Source: Lepidostoma basale (Eukaryota > Arthropoda > Insecta > Trichoptera > Lepidostomatidae). From it: a stretch of 64,000 bases of DNA. The stretch spans positions 1,704,501-1,768,500 of the forward strand of contig JAHDVF020000016.1 of assembly GCA_022606425.2 (NCBI GenBank). The letters run 5' to 3'. The notes beneath the pieces are model-generated. The model was not told the DNA's origin, made no database searches, and was given only the letters and a program-made list of their open reading frames with translations. Positions 50,585-59,735 of this stretch are shown piece by piece (the stretch's first letter is position 1; each line of letters begins with the position of its first letter). Both the position numbers and the translations under genes were made by a program.

Positions 50585-51130
50585 ATATTTCAACTAAAGC
50601 AAAGATGGCAGAACATAATGGAGCTCTAGTGCCAAACCCTATGTATGGAAATGAAGCTTGAAGCTGGCAAAAAAGGATTAACGTAGGATAAATGCCTTAG
50701 AAATGAGATCATTGAGAAGAATGTGCGGGAAAACGATATTTGATAGAATACTGAACGACGAAATAAGGATGAAATGTAAGGCATTGATTGTATCATAAGT
50801 AAAATTAAAATACGATTCCTGAGATGGTTTGGACATATGGAACGAATGGACGAGAGAAGAAGTGTGAGTGGAAAGAGGAGCCGTGGAAGACATGGAAAAG
50901 CATGGCATGACCAAATTAATCAAATACTGGCCACATTCGAAGTCGGAAGAATCTACAAGCGTGCTTGTTACGATATATAAATAATAATAAATTGGATATT
51001 TTGTAGAGCGCCATTTTTATGAATTACTCATCTCAAGGGCGCTAAGCGTATGTCAGGATAGAACGCTGTGGCGGTCCATATTCCCTGCCTACCCCTCCGG
51101 GGAAACGGCGTAATGGTTAGTTGGTAGTAA
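50585..51130 (+). pseudogene. LINE-1 copy with LINE-7 tail insert
   Basis: AKMAEHNGALVPNPMYGNEA, MRSLRRMCGKTIFDRI, RWFGHMERMDER, then 50980-51045 is a minus LINE-7 3' end (GCGCCATTTTTATGAATTAC, GGGCGC), then LINE-1 resumes with VCQDRTLWRS and the GGCGTAATGGTTAGTTGG tail. Confidence 0.8.
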
Positions 51131-51149
51131 ACAAGAAGTGAAAGAAGTG

Positions 51150-51395
51150 ATAGTTAACATGAAGTGAGTGGAAAGAGGATCCTTGGAAGACCAAGGAAAG
51201 CATGGCTTGACCAAATTAATCAAATACTAAAAAGCGGCCACATTCGAAGTCGGAAAAATCGACGAGCGTGCATGTTACGATGTATAAATGTGGAGGAATC
51301 TAGAGAGGTATGTCAGGACAGAATGTATGGCGGTCTAGCTCCTCTGCCTACCCCTCCGGGGAAACGGCGCGATGGTTAGTAAGTTAGTAAAAAAA
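51150..51395 (+). pseudogene. LINE-1 3' end, 71-codon frame
   Basis: MSGKRILGRPRKAWLDQINQ, ILKSGHIRSRKNRRACMLRC, INVEESREVCQDRMYG. Tail GGCGCGATGGTTAGTAAG. Immediately downstream of a copy of the same family. Confidence 0.82.
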
Positions 51396-51479
51396 ATGTA
51401 TTTATTAAAATTCTATTCAAAGATAAATATATAAATCAACCAATTTTCAATAAACATTTCAGGGATCATTTATAAGAAT

Positions 51480-51960
51480 GAAATCGTCTGTCTTCTAGGA
51501 GTTTCATTTTATTTTATATTGAATGACATGTTTCGCCCTTTTTAGGCATTTTCAATGGGCGAAACATGTCATTGCACCTAAAATATTATATATTTTATAT
51601 ATTAAAACTCTTAGAAGGTCAGGAGTGTCGGATGTTGTCGAAAGGGTGGCTAAGCTTAAATGGTCATTTGCGGGACATGTTGCCAGATTGGTAGACGATA
51701 GATCGACCAGAAGGGTGATGGAGTGGAGACCCCGCGAAGATAAGAGAAACAGAGGGAGACCCCCCACACGATGGTCCGATGACATTCGAAGAATTACTGG
51801 CGATTGGATGCGAAAGGCACAAGACAGAAATACGTGGAGAAGTATGGGGGAAGCCTATGTCCACCAGTGGACAACAACGGCTATTTAAGTCAGAAGAAGA
51901 CAAACGTTTTCATTCATATTAATTATTTAATATGGAGTTTTACATCATGGTTCAAAAAAC
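51480..51960. repeat. Family A HHR pair with an inserted LINE-6 fragment
   Basis: Minus motif 51555-51525: UUGAAAA, extra U, stem II GCCUA/AAGGGC-like, GAA, ACAUGU, C. The opposed plus arm GGGCGAAACATGTCATTGC starts at 51556. The right flank resumes at about 51900 (ACGTTTTCATTCATATTAAT). 51617-51898 is LINE-6. Confidence 0.7.
51605..51898 (+). pseudogene. LINE-6 C-terminal fragment
   Basis: LRRSGVSDVVERVAKLKWSF, AGHVARLVDDRSTRRVMEWR, RNRGRPPTRWSDDIRRI, WMRKAQDRNTWRSMGEAYVH, QWTTTAI stop, then GTCAGAAGAAGA. Typical end of RTE-like endonuclease-RT proteins. Open for 121 codons but only the C-terminus. Confidence 0.85.
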
Positions 51961-52480
51961 AAAAAAGAATCTCAGTGATCCTTTTTTATTTTACTTACGA
52001 TGCAATAATCTGCCTTACAATTCTTCCTTATTTCGTCGTTTGGTATTTTATCATATATCGTTTTCCACACATTCTTCTCGGTGAACTCATTTCTACATCA
52101 TTTTACCCGGTTTTTTATCCGGCTTCCGAAAGAATACAAAACATAAAAAATGAAGCTAAATAAAATATCCCTTTTAGGAAAATAAAGTACAAATATATTA
52201 TGACAATGTACATATACGAGTATATAATCATATCAAATGTATTGAAGTTTCTATTGTCCAATTGTTTTATTTTACTTTGATACTATCCGGATGTTTCGCT
52301 TTATAAAGGCCGCAGTAATTTTATTTTTAATTCGGCTCAAGATTTTATAAAACAACAAATTTAGTAACAAGCAAAGTGCTTTTAAACCTCAGTAATTCAT
52401 ACAGCTTGTAATGATGAGGATAGTCTTATTCAGATACGAGAGATATCAAGATGAAACAGTGTGTCATACACTGCACATTT
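51960..52480 (-). pseudogene. LINE-1 scrap and AT-rich DNA
   Basis: 51960-52125 is the complement of the RKKCKAD and MRSLRRMCG blocks. 52150-52480 shows no recognised element. Confidence 0.55.
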
Positions 52481-52484
52481 TTAA

Positions 52485-52760
52485 ACTTTTTGAACGCTAA
52501 GGCATTAACACTGTGGAATTCCATAGTACTAGTAATATACTTTGGAAATTTAAAATAACTTTGTTTAATACACAAAAAAAAATACATATATTTAAAAACA
52601 TGACGTGTTTCGGAGGATACCTCCATCTTCAGGCGTAAAAATATAATAAAAACTAAATAAAGAAAGACTAATATGAAAAACGCATTTAAAATTCGATCCA
52701 ATAATTCAAATAAAAAAATTAACCTGGGCTATTTGTTATAAGTACTAATAATTATTTGTT
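52485..52760 (-). repeat. HHR repeat with canonical hammerhead
   Basis: Left part is the family E unit (TAAGGCATTAACACTGTGGA). The ribozyme is at 52632-52602. The right part (ACTAAATAAAGAAAGACTA, AATTAACCTGG) matches the complement of 33170-33290. Confidence 0.7.
52598..52636 (-). ncRNA. Type I hammerhead ribozyme motif
   Basis: Minus strand: CUGAAGA, extra U, stem II GGAGG/CCUCC (perfect 5 bp, loop UAU), GAA, ACACGU, cleavage C. Core fully canonical; stem III palindrome has one mismatch; stem I weak. Confidence 0.75.
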
Positions 52761-52844
52761 TATCAGTAAGAACTAATAAATAATAATAATTCATGATGAT
52801 AATATAAAAAAACAAAATATTAAAAAAATATATAACTAACTAAC

Positions 52845-53222
52845 TAACCATCACGCCGTCTCCCCGAAGGGGTAGGCAGAAAGAATGGACTGCCACACCT
52901 TTCTTTCCTGACATATTTCTCTCGATTCCTCAACATTCACACATAGTGTCATGCACGCGCGTCGATTTCTCTAACTCCTCACATGGCCGACATTCAATAT
53001 TTGATTTATTATATTTGATCGTGCCACGTTTTCCTCGGTCTTCCTCTATTTCTGGTTCCATTTACATCATTAACATATAATTCCAAATATATATAAAATA
53101 TATAATTATATGTTAATGATGTAAATGGAACCAGAAATAGAGGAAGATCGAGGAAAACGTGGCACGATCAAATAAATCAAATATTGAATGTCGGCCATGT
53201 GAGGAGTCAGAGAAATCGATAT
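52845..53222. pseudogene. LINE-1 inverted duplication (hairpin)
   Basis: Minus LINE-1 copy from its tail (52833) to 53085, then a plus copy at 53106-53220 of the same segment. Arms of about 110 bp from TTATATGTTAATGATGTAAA outward, with about 20 bp of ATATAT between. No TSD at the junction. Confidence 0.8.
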
Positions 53223-53224
53223 AA

Positions 53225-54585
53225 AAAAATATATATATAAAAAATTGTAATTTAGTAAAAACATGCATTTGAAAAGAAATAATTTATATCGAAATTAATA
53301 AATGATTAATTTGCATTTGATTGGGAATGGGAGCTTGGGAGATTAAATGTAGATAAAGTATTTAAGGAGAAAAAGGGGGAATTTGATTATTAACAATGTT
53401 TTCACCCAATTTCACCGACTTGAGGATTTCTAAATTTTCAAGTGTTTTTTAATATTTTTTAAAATATTATAAGTTATTTTCAATTTCCTAAGTATATCGT
53501 CAAATCGCGTGATCGACATTAATTTTTTTATTGAGTTGTTTGTGTCCAGCTTTTCTTTCACTTAACTCCTAGGTTCTCAAAATGGGCGATAACGCCCCCT
53601 TGTGGGCGTTTGAGACTTTCAGGGGGGCAGTAGAAGACCCAGAAAAAATAGAGATCATTTTTTTAATTTTGCTTATCTTGCAATCATCTGCCTGACATTT
53701 CTTCGTTCGGTATTCTACCATATGTCGTTTTCAGATACATAAAAATAAGTTTCTAAATATTTGGAATTACTCTTATGGGAGGGGGGCGTTGAAAGTTTAT
53801 TTTACTTGTAAAGGGGGTGGTGGCCCAGAAAAGATTGAAAACCTATGACCTAACCTAACTTAATTGTTTTGTACATGACAGTTCCATTCCTGCATTATTT
53901 TCTATCTATTATACAATATATCTCGTTTGAAATATTATTCGGCGAAGATTTAACACGCATTCATCTGAGAGATCTGTTTTTTTTTTACCGCGTTTACTGT
54001 ATCATCCTTTTTTCTGGTTCAATTATTATTTCCATACGCAAGGGTCGATACAAGAACACCATTGTGCACTGCCATCTTAGTTTTTACAATATGCTTTAAA
54101 ATATTTATGATATGTATCTAAACTACTTTGTTTCAAGATCTCTTCTCGGCTCTGGTCTGCTTCTTATTCCACGCGCGCTCCCTCTATATATCGATATTTT
54201 CGAAAGCCTTCTGATCAAATAATAAAAACGGAATATATAAACAGAAATTATAATATAAAAAAGCGTCCGGAAAAGCGTTACAAAAATATTGCGCTATGTT
54301 ACCATCAAAGTGTTGAATCAAATTGATTAATCATTAATTAATACTACGGATGTATATCATACATAGAACTCCTGGTGTTTAACGCCGATCTCGCTCCATT
54401 ACCAGGATATTTATATACCTTCTTCTTCTTCCCTGAAGTGTTCCAGTTTTCTACACTTTATGGACTTGTCATTTTTTTTTCTTCATTCGCTGCGGTTCTT
54501 CCTCGTTTGTGAATCTTTCTGTCCATCATATTTTAAATATTCTACGGCATATTCACATTTCAATTGCATCTAGCTTTTTGGTGAA
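53225..54585. other. AT-rich DNA with LINE-1 scraps and a G-rich repeat
   Basis: 53663-53735 and 54000-54095 are short minus LINE-1 scraps. 53570-53650 (GGGCGATAACGCCCCCTTGT) and 53765-53860 (GGGAGGGGGGCGTTGAAAG) belong to a repeat also at 63845-63930, perhaps a hAT-type MITE. The remainder is unassigned. Confidence 0.45.
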
Positions 54586-54589
54586 AGCT

Positions 54590-55000
54590 TTGTATATCTA
54601 CGAATATCCTTATACGAAGGACGTAGGCCTCTTCTCGTATTTTTCTCGGGGGACTCGAGCACTTGTTCACAAAGCCTTACATGGACAAGCACCCCACACA
54701 GAACTTTGCAAGCTAATCGATCTGAACCCTCGGCAGTCAACTCTACGAAGGAAGAAGCAACACGCAAACTTCTTGTCCCGCGGCGCCAAGGAACTTCAAA
54801 CTTCGCGGATCGCGCTTTTGGCATCGCGGGACCGACGGCGTGGAACAGGCTGCCCTGCAATATCCGCAATCAAGACGTCGAAGGAGTGTTCAGAAACTTT
54901 CTTAAAACTTTTATTTTTCAAAGAAGCTTTTCGGACGAAGCGCGCCCTTAAAATGAATCTCTCACAAAAAAGGAGCTATACAAATCATCATCATCATCGT
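54590..55000 (+). pseudogene. LINE-7 C-terminus
   Basis: First frame: YFSRGTRALVHKALHGQAPH, TELCKLIDLNP. Second frame after a shift near 54760: DRAFGIAGPTAWNRLPCNIR, NQDVEGVFRNFLKTFIFQRS, FSDEARP stop. Same terminal domain as at 13960, more diverged. Confidence 0.8.
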
Positions 55001-55059
55001 CATACTGTTCCATCAAGGACTCAAGTTCTCTAGAACCAGGTTATTTAATACATTAGTTT

Positions 55060-55307
55060 CAGTGGCGGTACTCCCATAGAAGCCCAGAAGCCCGGCTTGC
55101 GTAAGAAATTTTGAATCAAAACCCCCAAATCTGTAATCATGCCCCCGCATAAACCAACAAACCCACCAAATCACATTCTAACAATGTTTCCATCAGACGT
55201 AAGAGGAATAGCCACAAGAGCTGAACCTCTGTAAGCCAGAAGAGGTTTTGATTCAAAATTTCTTATGCAAGCCGGGCTTCTGGGCTTTTATGGGAGTACC
55301 GCAACTG
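55060..55307. mobile_element. hAT-like MITE containing a jockey 3' end
   Basis: TIRs of about 60 bp begin CAGTGGCGGTACTCCCATAG and, from the other side, CAGTTGCGGTACTCCCATAA. Degenerate 8-bp flanks ATTAGTTT / ATTTATTT (6 of 8). The interior, about 55136-55247, is about 90% identical to the end of the jockey ORF2 plus 3' UTR (ATCATGCCCCCG to GTAAGCCAGAAG). No transposase. Confidence 0.82.
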
Positions 55308-55309
55308 AT

Positions 55310-55810
55310 TTATTTAATCTTTAATACATAGAAGGCTTCGAAAAAGCAGGCATCGTGGACGGCATGTTTCTTGCATTTTGAAAATATCTAAATTCTTCCA
55401 CTTGCTTGTGACGCGCGTTAAGAGCATCTCGACAGTTTCGTTTAACGAAGTTTATTCGCGAGTCGCGACTTGTCCCCTTTATTCCCACCGTGCGGGCTTA
55501 CAGCTTCCAAATTGTATTTCAGATGATGATCCCTCTGACGGTATAAATTAGATCTTATCGCCACGAGGACGCCGGCCGGCAGCCGCCGCCCCAGCGCGTC
55601 ACTCGATCTTGTATACTTTGTGATTTCAACTTAACAATTGAGTGGAAAAATACTCAAAATTCCTGAAATTCGTCTCGTTTTCTTACCGCCGGCCGAGATG
55701 TGTGCACGGCTCGGAGATGGGGGAGCCAATCTTTGGCTAATTTGGACCACACATTCGATTCATTTAGTGCAAGACACGCTTCATAAAAAGCACCCGTATT
55801 ACCAATATAA
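55310..55810. other. Single-copy DNA with GC-rich patches
   Basis: 55560-55610 (ACGCCGGCCGGCAGCCGCCG) and 55670-55720 are GC-rich. Frames of 61-67 codons have no domain. Confidence 0.35.
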
Positions 55811-55814
55811 TATA

Positions 55815-56035
55815 TATTTTTAGATAAACTTAAGGCGTTAACACTGTGGAATTTCACAATGCCGATTTTTTCATGAATTAAAACACTGTTTTTTCCACTT
55901 TTGTGTTCTCCGCTGGTTGTTGAAAATAATAAAGTGTTTTAAATACAAATTTACAAGTGTATTAATATTATATTGAAATATATTTTTCACTACATTTACT
56001 TATATTTACGTCTCCGAAACATAGAATTTTGCCTA
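55815..56035. repeat. Family E unit
   Basis: AGATAAACTTAAGGCGTTAA, CACTGTGGAATTTCACAATG and AATTAAAACACTGTTTTTTCC. The ribozyme part is missing; a stray TCTCCGAAACATAG remains at 56030. Confidence 0.55.
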
Positions 56036-56039
56036 TTCT

Positions 56040-56345
56040 TCTTTCTGCATGGTTACAATCCTGAGGATTTGTCTGCTACAAACTTCAATCGTTTCCTCCA
56101 CTCAGTCCTGTCTCAAGCCAGTCTCTTCATCTGTGTGTAGCTGCCACAGCACATGTCCCTAATCACTTGGTCCATATAGGCGTCCCTTGGGCGATATCTG
56201 CAGTTCCTGCCCTCGACCAATAAGCAGGCCCGGGTGCCTGATTTTATGGCATATCCAGTCTGCTCGTTGCTGCCATTTCTTAGTATAGCTGCATGTATAG
56301 CGGCATAAACCAATGCATGCGAAACGCAGCAAAGTGGATAAAAAC
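56040..56345 (-). pseudogene. LINE-3-like C-terminal fragment
   Basis: WQQRADWICHKIRHPGLLIG, ELQISPKGRLYGPSD and, in another frame, YMDQVIRDMCCGSYTQMKRL with stop. Resembles the WIGHVIRQEGLL...GRP order of LINE-3 with frameshifts. Confidence 0.6.
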
Positions 56346-56399
56346 AATTCTGCAGAGCTTATACCGAAGACTTTTTCGAACTTAATTCCAGTTTAGATC

Positions 56400-56885
56400 T
56401 TCCAGAATTATGTGAAATTCTTTAAGAAATCTGCAGCGATCTCAGAAATGCTAATCGAAGCCGATTCGGACACAGAAATGCTAAGGAACCCAAGAAATAT
56501 GGTCTTTCAGTTATTGTATAATTGCAGAATTTATCTCGCCGGGAAATATCCATGTTGGCGCGCCAATTGGCCTCTTCTCGGCTCATCGGTTGAAAGTTTT
56601 TGGCGAGTGCCGGCGCGTGTCTACCCCTTAGGATGCCGTCCAGTTTTTATCCCGCGCCGGGTTTGTTGGCCGCGCGTGACGCCGGGATACTGCCCGGGAT
56701 GCTGAAGGGCCTGTCCCGGCTACCGGCCGTCTGGATCGCTCGGCACTTGGAATATCTGGCGATAGAATTACTCCAATTTCATTTCTTCAACTTAAAGCTT
56801 CATTTAGCAGAAGTATACCTTGGGTGGTACTTGGGAATATGCACGCTGTTTTACACTGCTTGTGAGCTTATGACAAAAATAATAT
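56400..56885. other. Single-copy DNA with GC-rich island
   Basis: 56540-56760 contains GGCGCGCCAATTGG and GCCGCGCGTGACGCCGGGAT. Overlapping frames of 97 and 115 codons have no recognised domain. Confidence 0.35.
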
Positions 56886-56889
56886 ATAA

Positions 56890-57110
56890 ATTCATTATTT
56901 TTCTTCTGTGTTCGCCTTCACTTAATGTTAGATCCATATTTGAATAAATAACACTTAGTATTACAACATTTTATTTCACTTAACACAGACATGTTTCGGT
57001 TATAACATAACCTTTATCAATGTACGCAATTTTAAGATTAAAATTGTGTACATTGATAAAGTTGAAATAAATTGTTGTAATAATAAGTGTAATTATTATA
57101 TTTAATCAAA
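56890..57110. repeat. HHR repeat with U3-A8 hammerhead
   Basis: Left end TTTTTCTTCTGTGTTCGCC resembles the CTTCTATATTCGCC block of 17675 and 27517. Arms TTAGTATTACAACATTTTAT / ATTGTTGTAATAATAAGTG. The plus arm keeps GTACATTGATAAAG then is deleted into AGTTGAAATAA. Confidence 0.7.
56983..57025 (-). ncRNA. U3-A8 hammerhead motif with all three stems
   Basis: Minus strand: stem I GUACA, core UUGAUAA, extra A, stem II GGUUAU/AUAACC (perfect 6 bp, loop GUU), GAA, palindrome ACAUGU, cleavage C, then UGUGU pairing to stem I with two G-U pairs. Only the C3-G8 pair differs from consensus, and it is changed to U3-A8. Confidence 0.75.
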
Positions 57111-57154
57111 TCTCATTGTTACCATACTATTTTTCTTTTAGAATCTTGTTCTCT

Positions 57155-57720
57155 TCTTCTTCTTTTAATAGATCAGATGATCTGTGACATAGAAATCATG
57201 TCTCGTGGGATGATGAGGTCCAGCTGTCTTCCTCTTTTCCATTTACATCATTAACATATATTTTTTTACCATTCTTTCTTTATTCATTATTTCCATGTGT
57301 CCAAACCATCTTAAAGATCCTTTCATTATTTTGTTCATAACACCATCATTCACACCGCGTTCACTTTTTACATTTTCATTCGACACTCTATCATACACAG
57401 AGTATTCACATATTCGTCTAAGATATCTCATTTATACTGCATTTATTCTACTTTCATCCTTCTTTTGCCAGTTCCATGCTTCGCTTATATACATAATGGT
57501 CGGTACAAGAACACCATTTAACATTAATTTGGTAATTATACTAAATGTTAAATTAATGTCGCTCACATAAAGAGTCGGAGAAATCGACGTACATGCATGG
57601 CACGATGTATGAATGTAAAGGAAGCGAGAGAAGTATGTCAGGACGGTGTGGCGGTCCATTATTTTTGCATACCCCTCCGTGGGGAGATGGCATGATTGTT
57701 AGTTAATTAGTTCGTTTATT
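57155..57720. pseudogene. LINE-5 scrap and two opposed LINE-1 pieces
   Basis: 57155-57235 minus LINE-5 3' end (TTCTTCTTCTTTTAATAGAT). 57236-57520 minus LINE-1 (SLRWFGHMEI, YSVYDRVSNENVKSERGVND, SEAWNWQKKDESRINAV). 57560-57715 plus LINE-1 3' end with a weak TTAG tail. Confidence 0.78.
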
Positions 57721-58035
57721 TAGTTTTGGTTGTGCGTTTCCATTTCCCTCTGCGCTGTCGATTGACAATCACCGTTCTTTCAATTTCAATAACATAGCCA
57801 TGTTTATGTTGCGTCCTCTCTTCCGCACTCTGTTTCTTTAGCAACCGCACACTGCCAGTGGCAAAACAAGGAAGCGAACAAAGGACCCGTGTGTTGGGTG
57901 TTTACCGAAGTGCTATTTAATTGAGTTTATGCTGTTATTTCTTCACATTGGCATTGCGTCATCGGCAGAAGTGACCGCTGCAAGATTTCCACTCTTGGAA
58001 TTCAAATACAAATTATTATTCTTATAAATTCAATC
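57721..58035. other. Single-copy DNA
   Basis: TTTCCCTCTGCGCTGTCGAT to CATCGGCAGAAGTGACCGC; no repeat or ORF recognised. Confidence 0.4.
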
Positions 58036-58037
58036 AT

Positions 58038-58210
58038 TTTTTTTTAAATTAAGGCGTTAACACTATGGAATTACATAATGACAATTTTTTAATGATATAA
58101 AACACAATTTTCCTAATTTTTTTTTTAAACTTTATGCATTAACACAGGAATTACATAATTTTTAAATAATGAAAACACCATTTTTAATTTTTTGATAAGC
58201 TTAAAGCGTT
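58038..58210 (+). repeat. Family E units in tandem
   Basis: Three successive partial units: TTAAGGCGTTAACACTATGG (58053), TTATGCATTAACACAGGAAT (58133) and TAAGCTTAAAGCGTTGGCAT (58196), 65-80 bases apart. The same unit heads the complete element at 47684. Confidence 0.65.
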
Positions 58211-58570
58211 GGCATCGAAGCAATGGCAGACACAGTAAGGACCAAACAAGTTTTGAGGACTTCCGAAATGAAGACACTGAGGACGATAGCAGGCAAGACA
58301 CTGAGAGATCGCGTGAGGAACATCAGAATAAGAGAGATATGTGAGGTTGAGGATATTATAAGATGGAGCAGACAGCGAAAAAGGGACTGGTACGGTCATG
58401 TTCAAAGACCACCGGACTCCTCTATATTGCATTGCATAATCAACCTCATGGGACTCGTCCTCGTGGAAGACCTCCTAAAAAATGGAAGAACAGCTGGGAA
58501 TCTACCTCACAGGAGGAGCAATTTTTCTGGAGAACACACCACATAGGTCTAAAATAAGGAAGAAGAAGAA
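58211..58570 (+). pseudogene. LINE-5 C-terminal fragment
   Basis: LRTSEMKTLRTIAGKTLRDR, VRNIRIREICEVEDIIRWSR, QRKRDWYGHVQRPPDSSI in one frame, then ALHNQPHGTRPRGRPPKKWK and NSWESTSQEE in another, ending GGAAGAAGAAGAAGAAG. Reference copy of this family here. Confidence 0.82.
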
Positions 58571-58574
58571 GAAG

Positions 58575-58885
58575 AAGCTTAAAGAGTTAGACACAAATGT
58601 CCGGATCGTCCAGCTGAGAACAAGTGCAACATCTAAAAGAACATTATGTGTTAAATTATTTTTATTTTATATTATTTTATTTTATATAATTTGTTTGAGA
58701 TTTATTTTGTGGACGTTGGACGATCGAATTTTACGCGGGAGATCCCTATTGGTGGCGATGAGGTTCGCAACCCTCGTAGCGGCGAAAAGAGAAGGATGGA
58801 GTGCCGCATCAGTTAAAGTGTGGCAGTCCATTCTTTCTGCCTACCCTTTCGGGGAGACGGCGTGATGGTTAGTTAGTTAGTTAGT
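58575..58885 (+). mobile_element. S1 element, long copy
   Basis: GTCCGGATCGTCCAGC, ACATTATGTGTTAAATTATT, GTGGACGTTGGACGATCGAA, GGTGGCGATGAGGTTCGCAA, GAGAAGGATGGAGTGCCGCA and the GGCGTGATGGTTAGTTAG end. Follows LINE-5 directly. Confidence 0.72.
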
Positions 58886-59079
58886 AAAGTTTTAACACTG
58901 TGGAATTCCATAACGACAATTTGTTTTATGAATTTTATCATTGTTTTTTTTTTCTTTTTCTTTTTTTGATAAACTTAAGACGTTAACGCTGTGAATTTCC
59001 ATAATGACGAATTTCTTACAAATTAAAACACTGTTTTTGAAATATATTTTTATAAACTTGTTTATATGTTTTTGAAAAA

Positions 59080-59128
59080 ATTGCCGTGACAGCTGTTTCG
59101 CCAACCGATGTTGACATCGTCAGCTCTA
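59080..59128 (-). ncRNA. Type I hammerhead ribozyme motif (CUGACGA)
   Basis: Minus strand: CUGACGA, extra U, stem II GUCAAC/GUUGGC (6 bp with one U-G), GAA, palindrome ACAGCUGU, cleavage C. Canonical core with N7 = C. Confidence 0.78.
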
Positions 59129-59189
59129 CAATCAACTGATCTGTAAATAAATATTGATAAATTGTGTTATAATAACAGTTGTTAGTTAC

Positions 59190-59232
59190 ATTTGATGATG
59201 CCAACAGTTGGCGAAACACCTGTTGCGACAAT
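59190..59232 (+). ncRNA. Hammerhead-like motif (UUGAUGA)
   Basis: UUGAUGA (C3 to U, giving a U3-G8 wobble), extra U, stem II GCCAAC/GUUGGC sharing the central A, GAA, ACACCUGU and U. Partner of 59080-59128. Confidence 0.6.
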
Positions 59233-59300
59233 TTCATAGAAACTTAATAAATAAATTGTGATATTATAGCAGTATTACAAATTAAACCGTTTATAATAAA

Positions 59301-59735
59301 ACAAATTCTAATTAAATAGTTGTTTTTTTATATAATTCTTTCATACGATCAAATTATCCCACACTGCTTTGAGAAATAATTCTTGTTTTTATAATTCATT
59401 TTTTATGTTGTTGCGCATGTGTATGCGCATAGGTAGTGTTTCCTAAGTGGGCTAGATGAAAATTATCACCTTGTTGAAAGGGTGAGGTAAGAGCGGTAGC
59501 TTTCTCACACTTGGCGGAGTCTAATGACAAGGTTCGCGTCCCCGCTAAGTGGCGCCTCGGGCTGACTGCGCGCGACATCTCACGATTGAGCAGCGAATCT
59601 AGCGAGCTTTCAGCGGCAAGTCTGAAAATTAAAAAAAATATGAATATATTCCAGTTACAGCAGTTCGTTAGAGAAACTAACTAAAGTTTTCATTAATTTT
59701 GGCTTATTTGTAATATGGATCATGCTAAGATAGAT
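59301..59735. other. Single-copy DNA
   Basis: 59400-59640 is GC-richer (GTTCGCGTCCCCGCTAAGTG). A minus 60-codon frame lacks any domain. No repeat recognised. Confidence 0.35.

Larger units (their letters stand above)
58886..59300. repeat. Family E units and family B HHR pair
   Basis: 58890-59040: two tandem family E units (TTTTAACACTGTGGAATTCC; TTAAGACGTTAACGCTGTG). 59041-59240: inverted arms AAATTGCCGTGACAGCTG / TGTTGCGACAATTTC holding two divergent hammerheads. Confidence 0.7.

Noticed and set aside
52290..52325. Minus-strand GCGAAACATCC near a CTTTATAAAG palindrome as a hammerhead
   Set aside because: Core reads CUGCGGC and the palindrome after GAA is lost.
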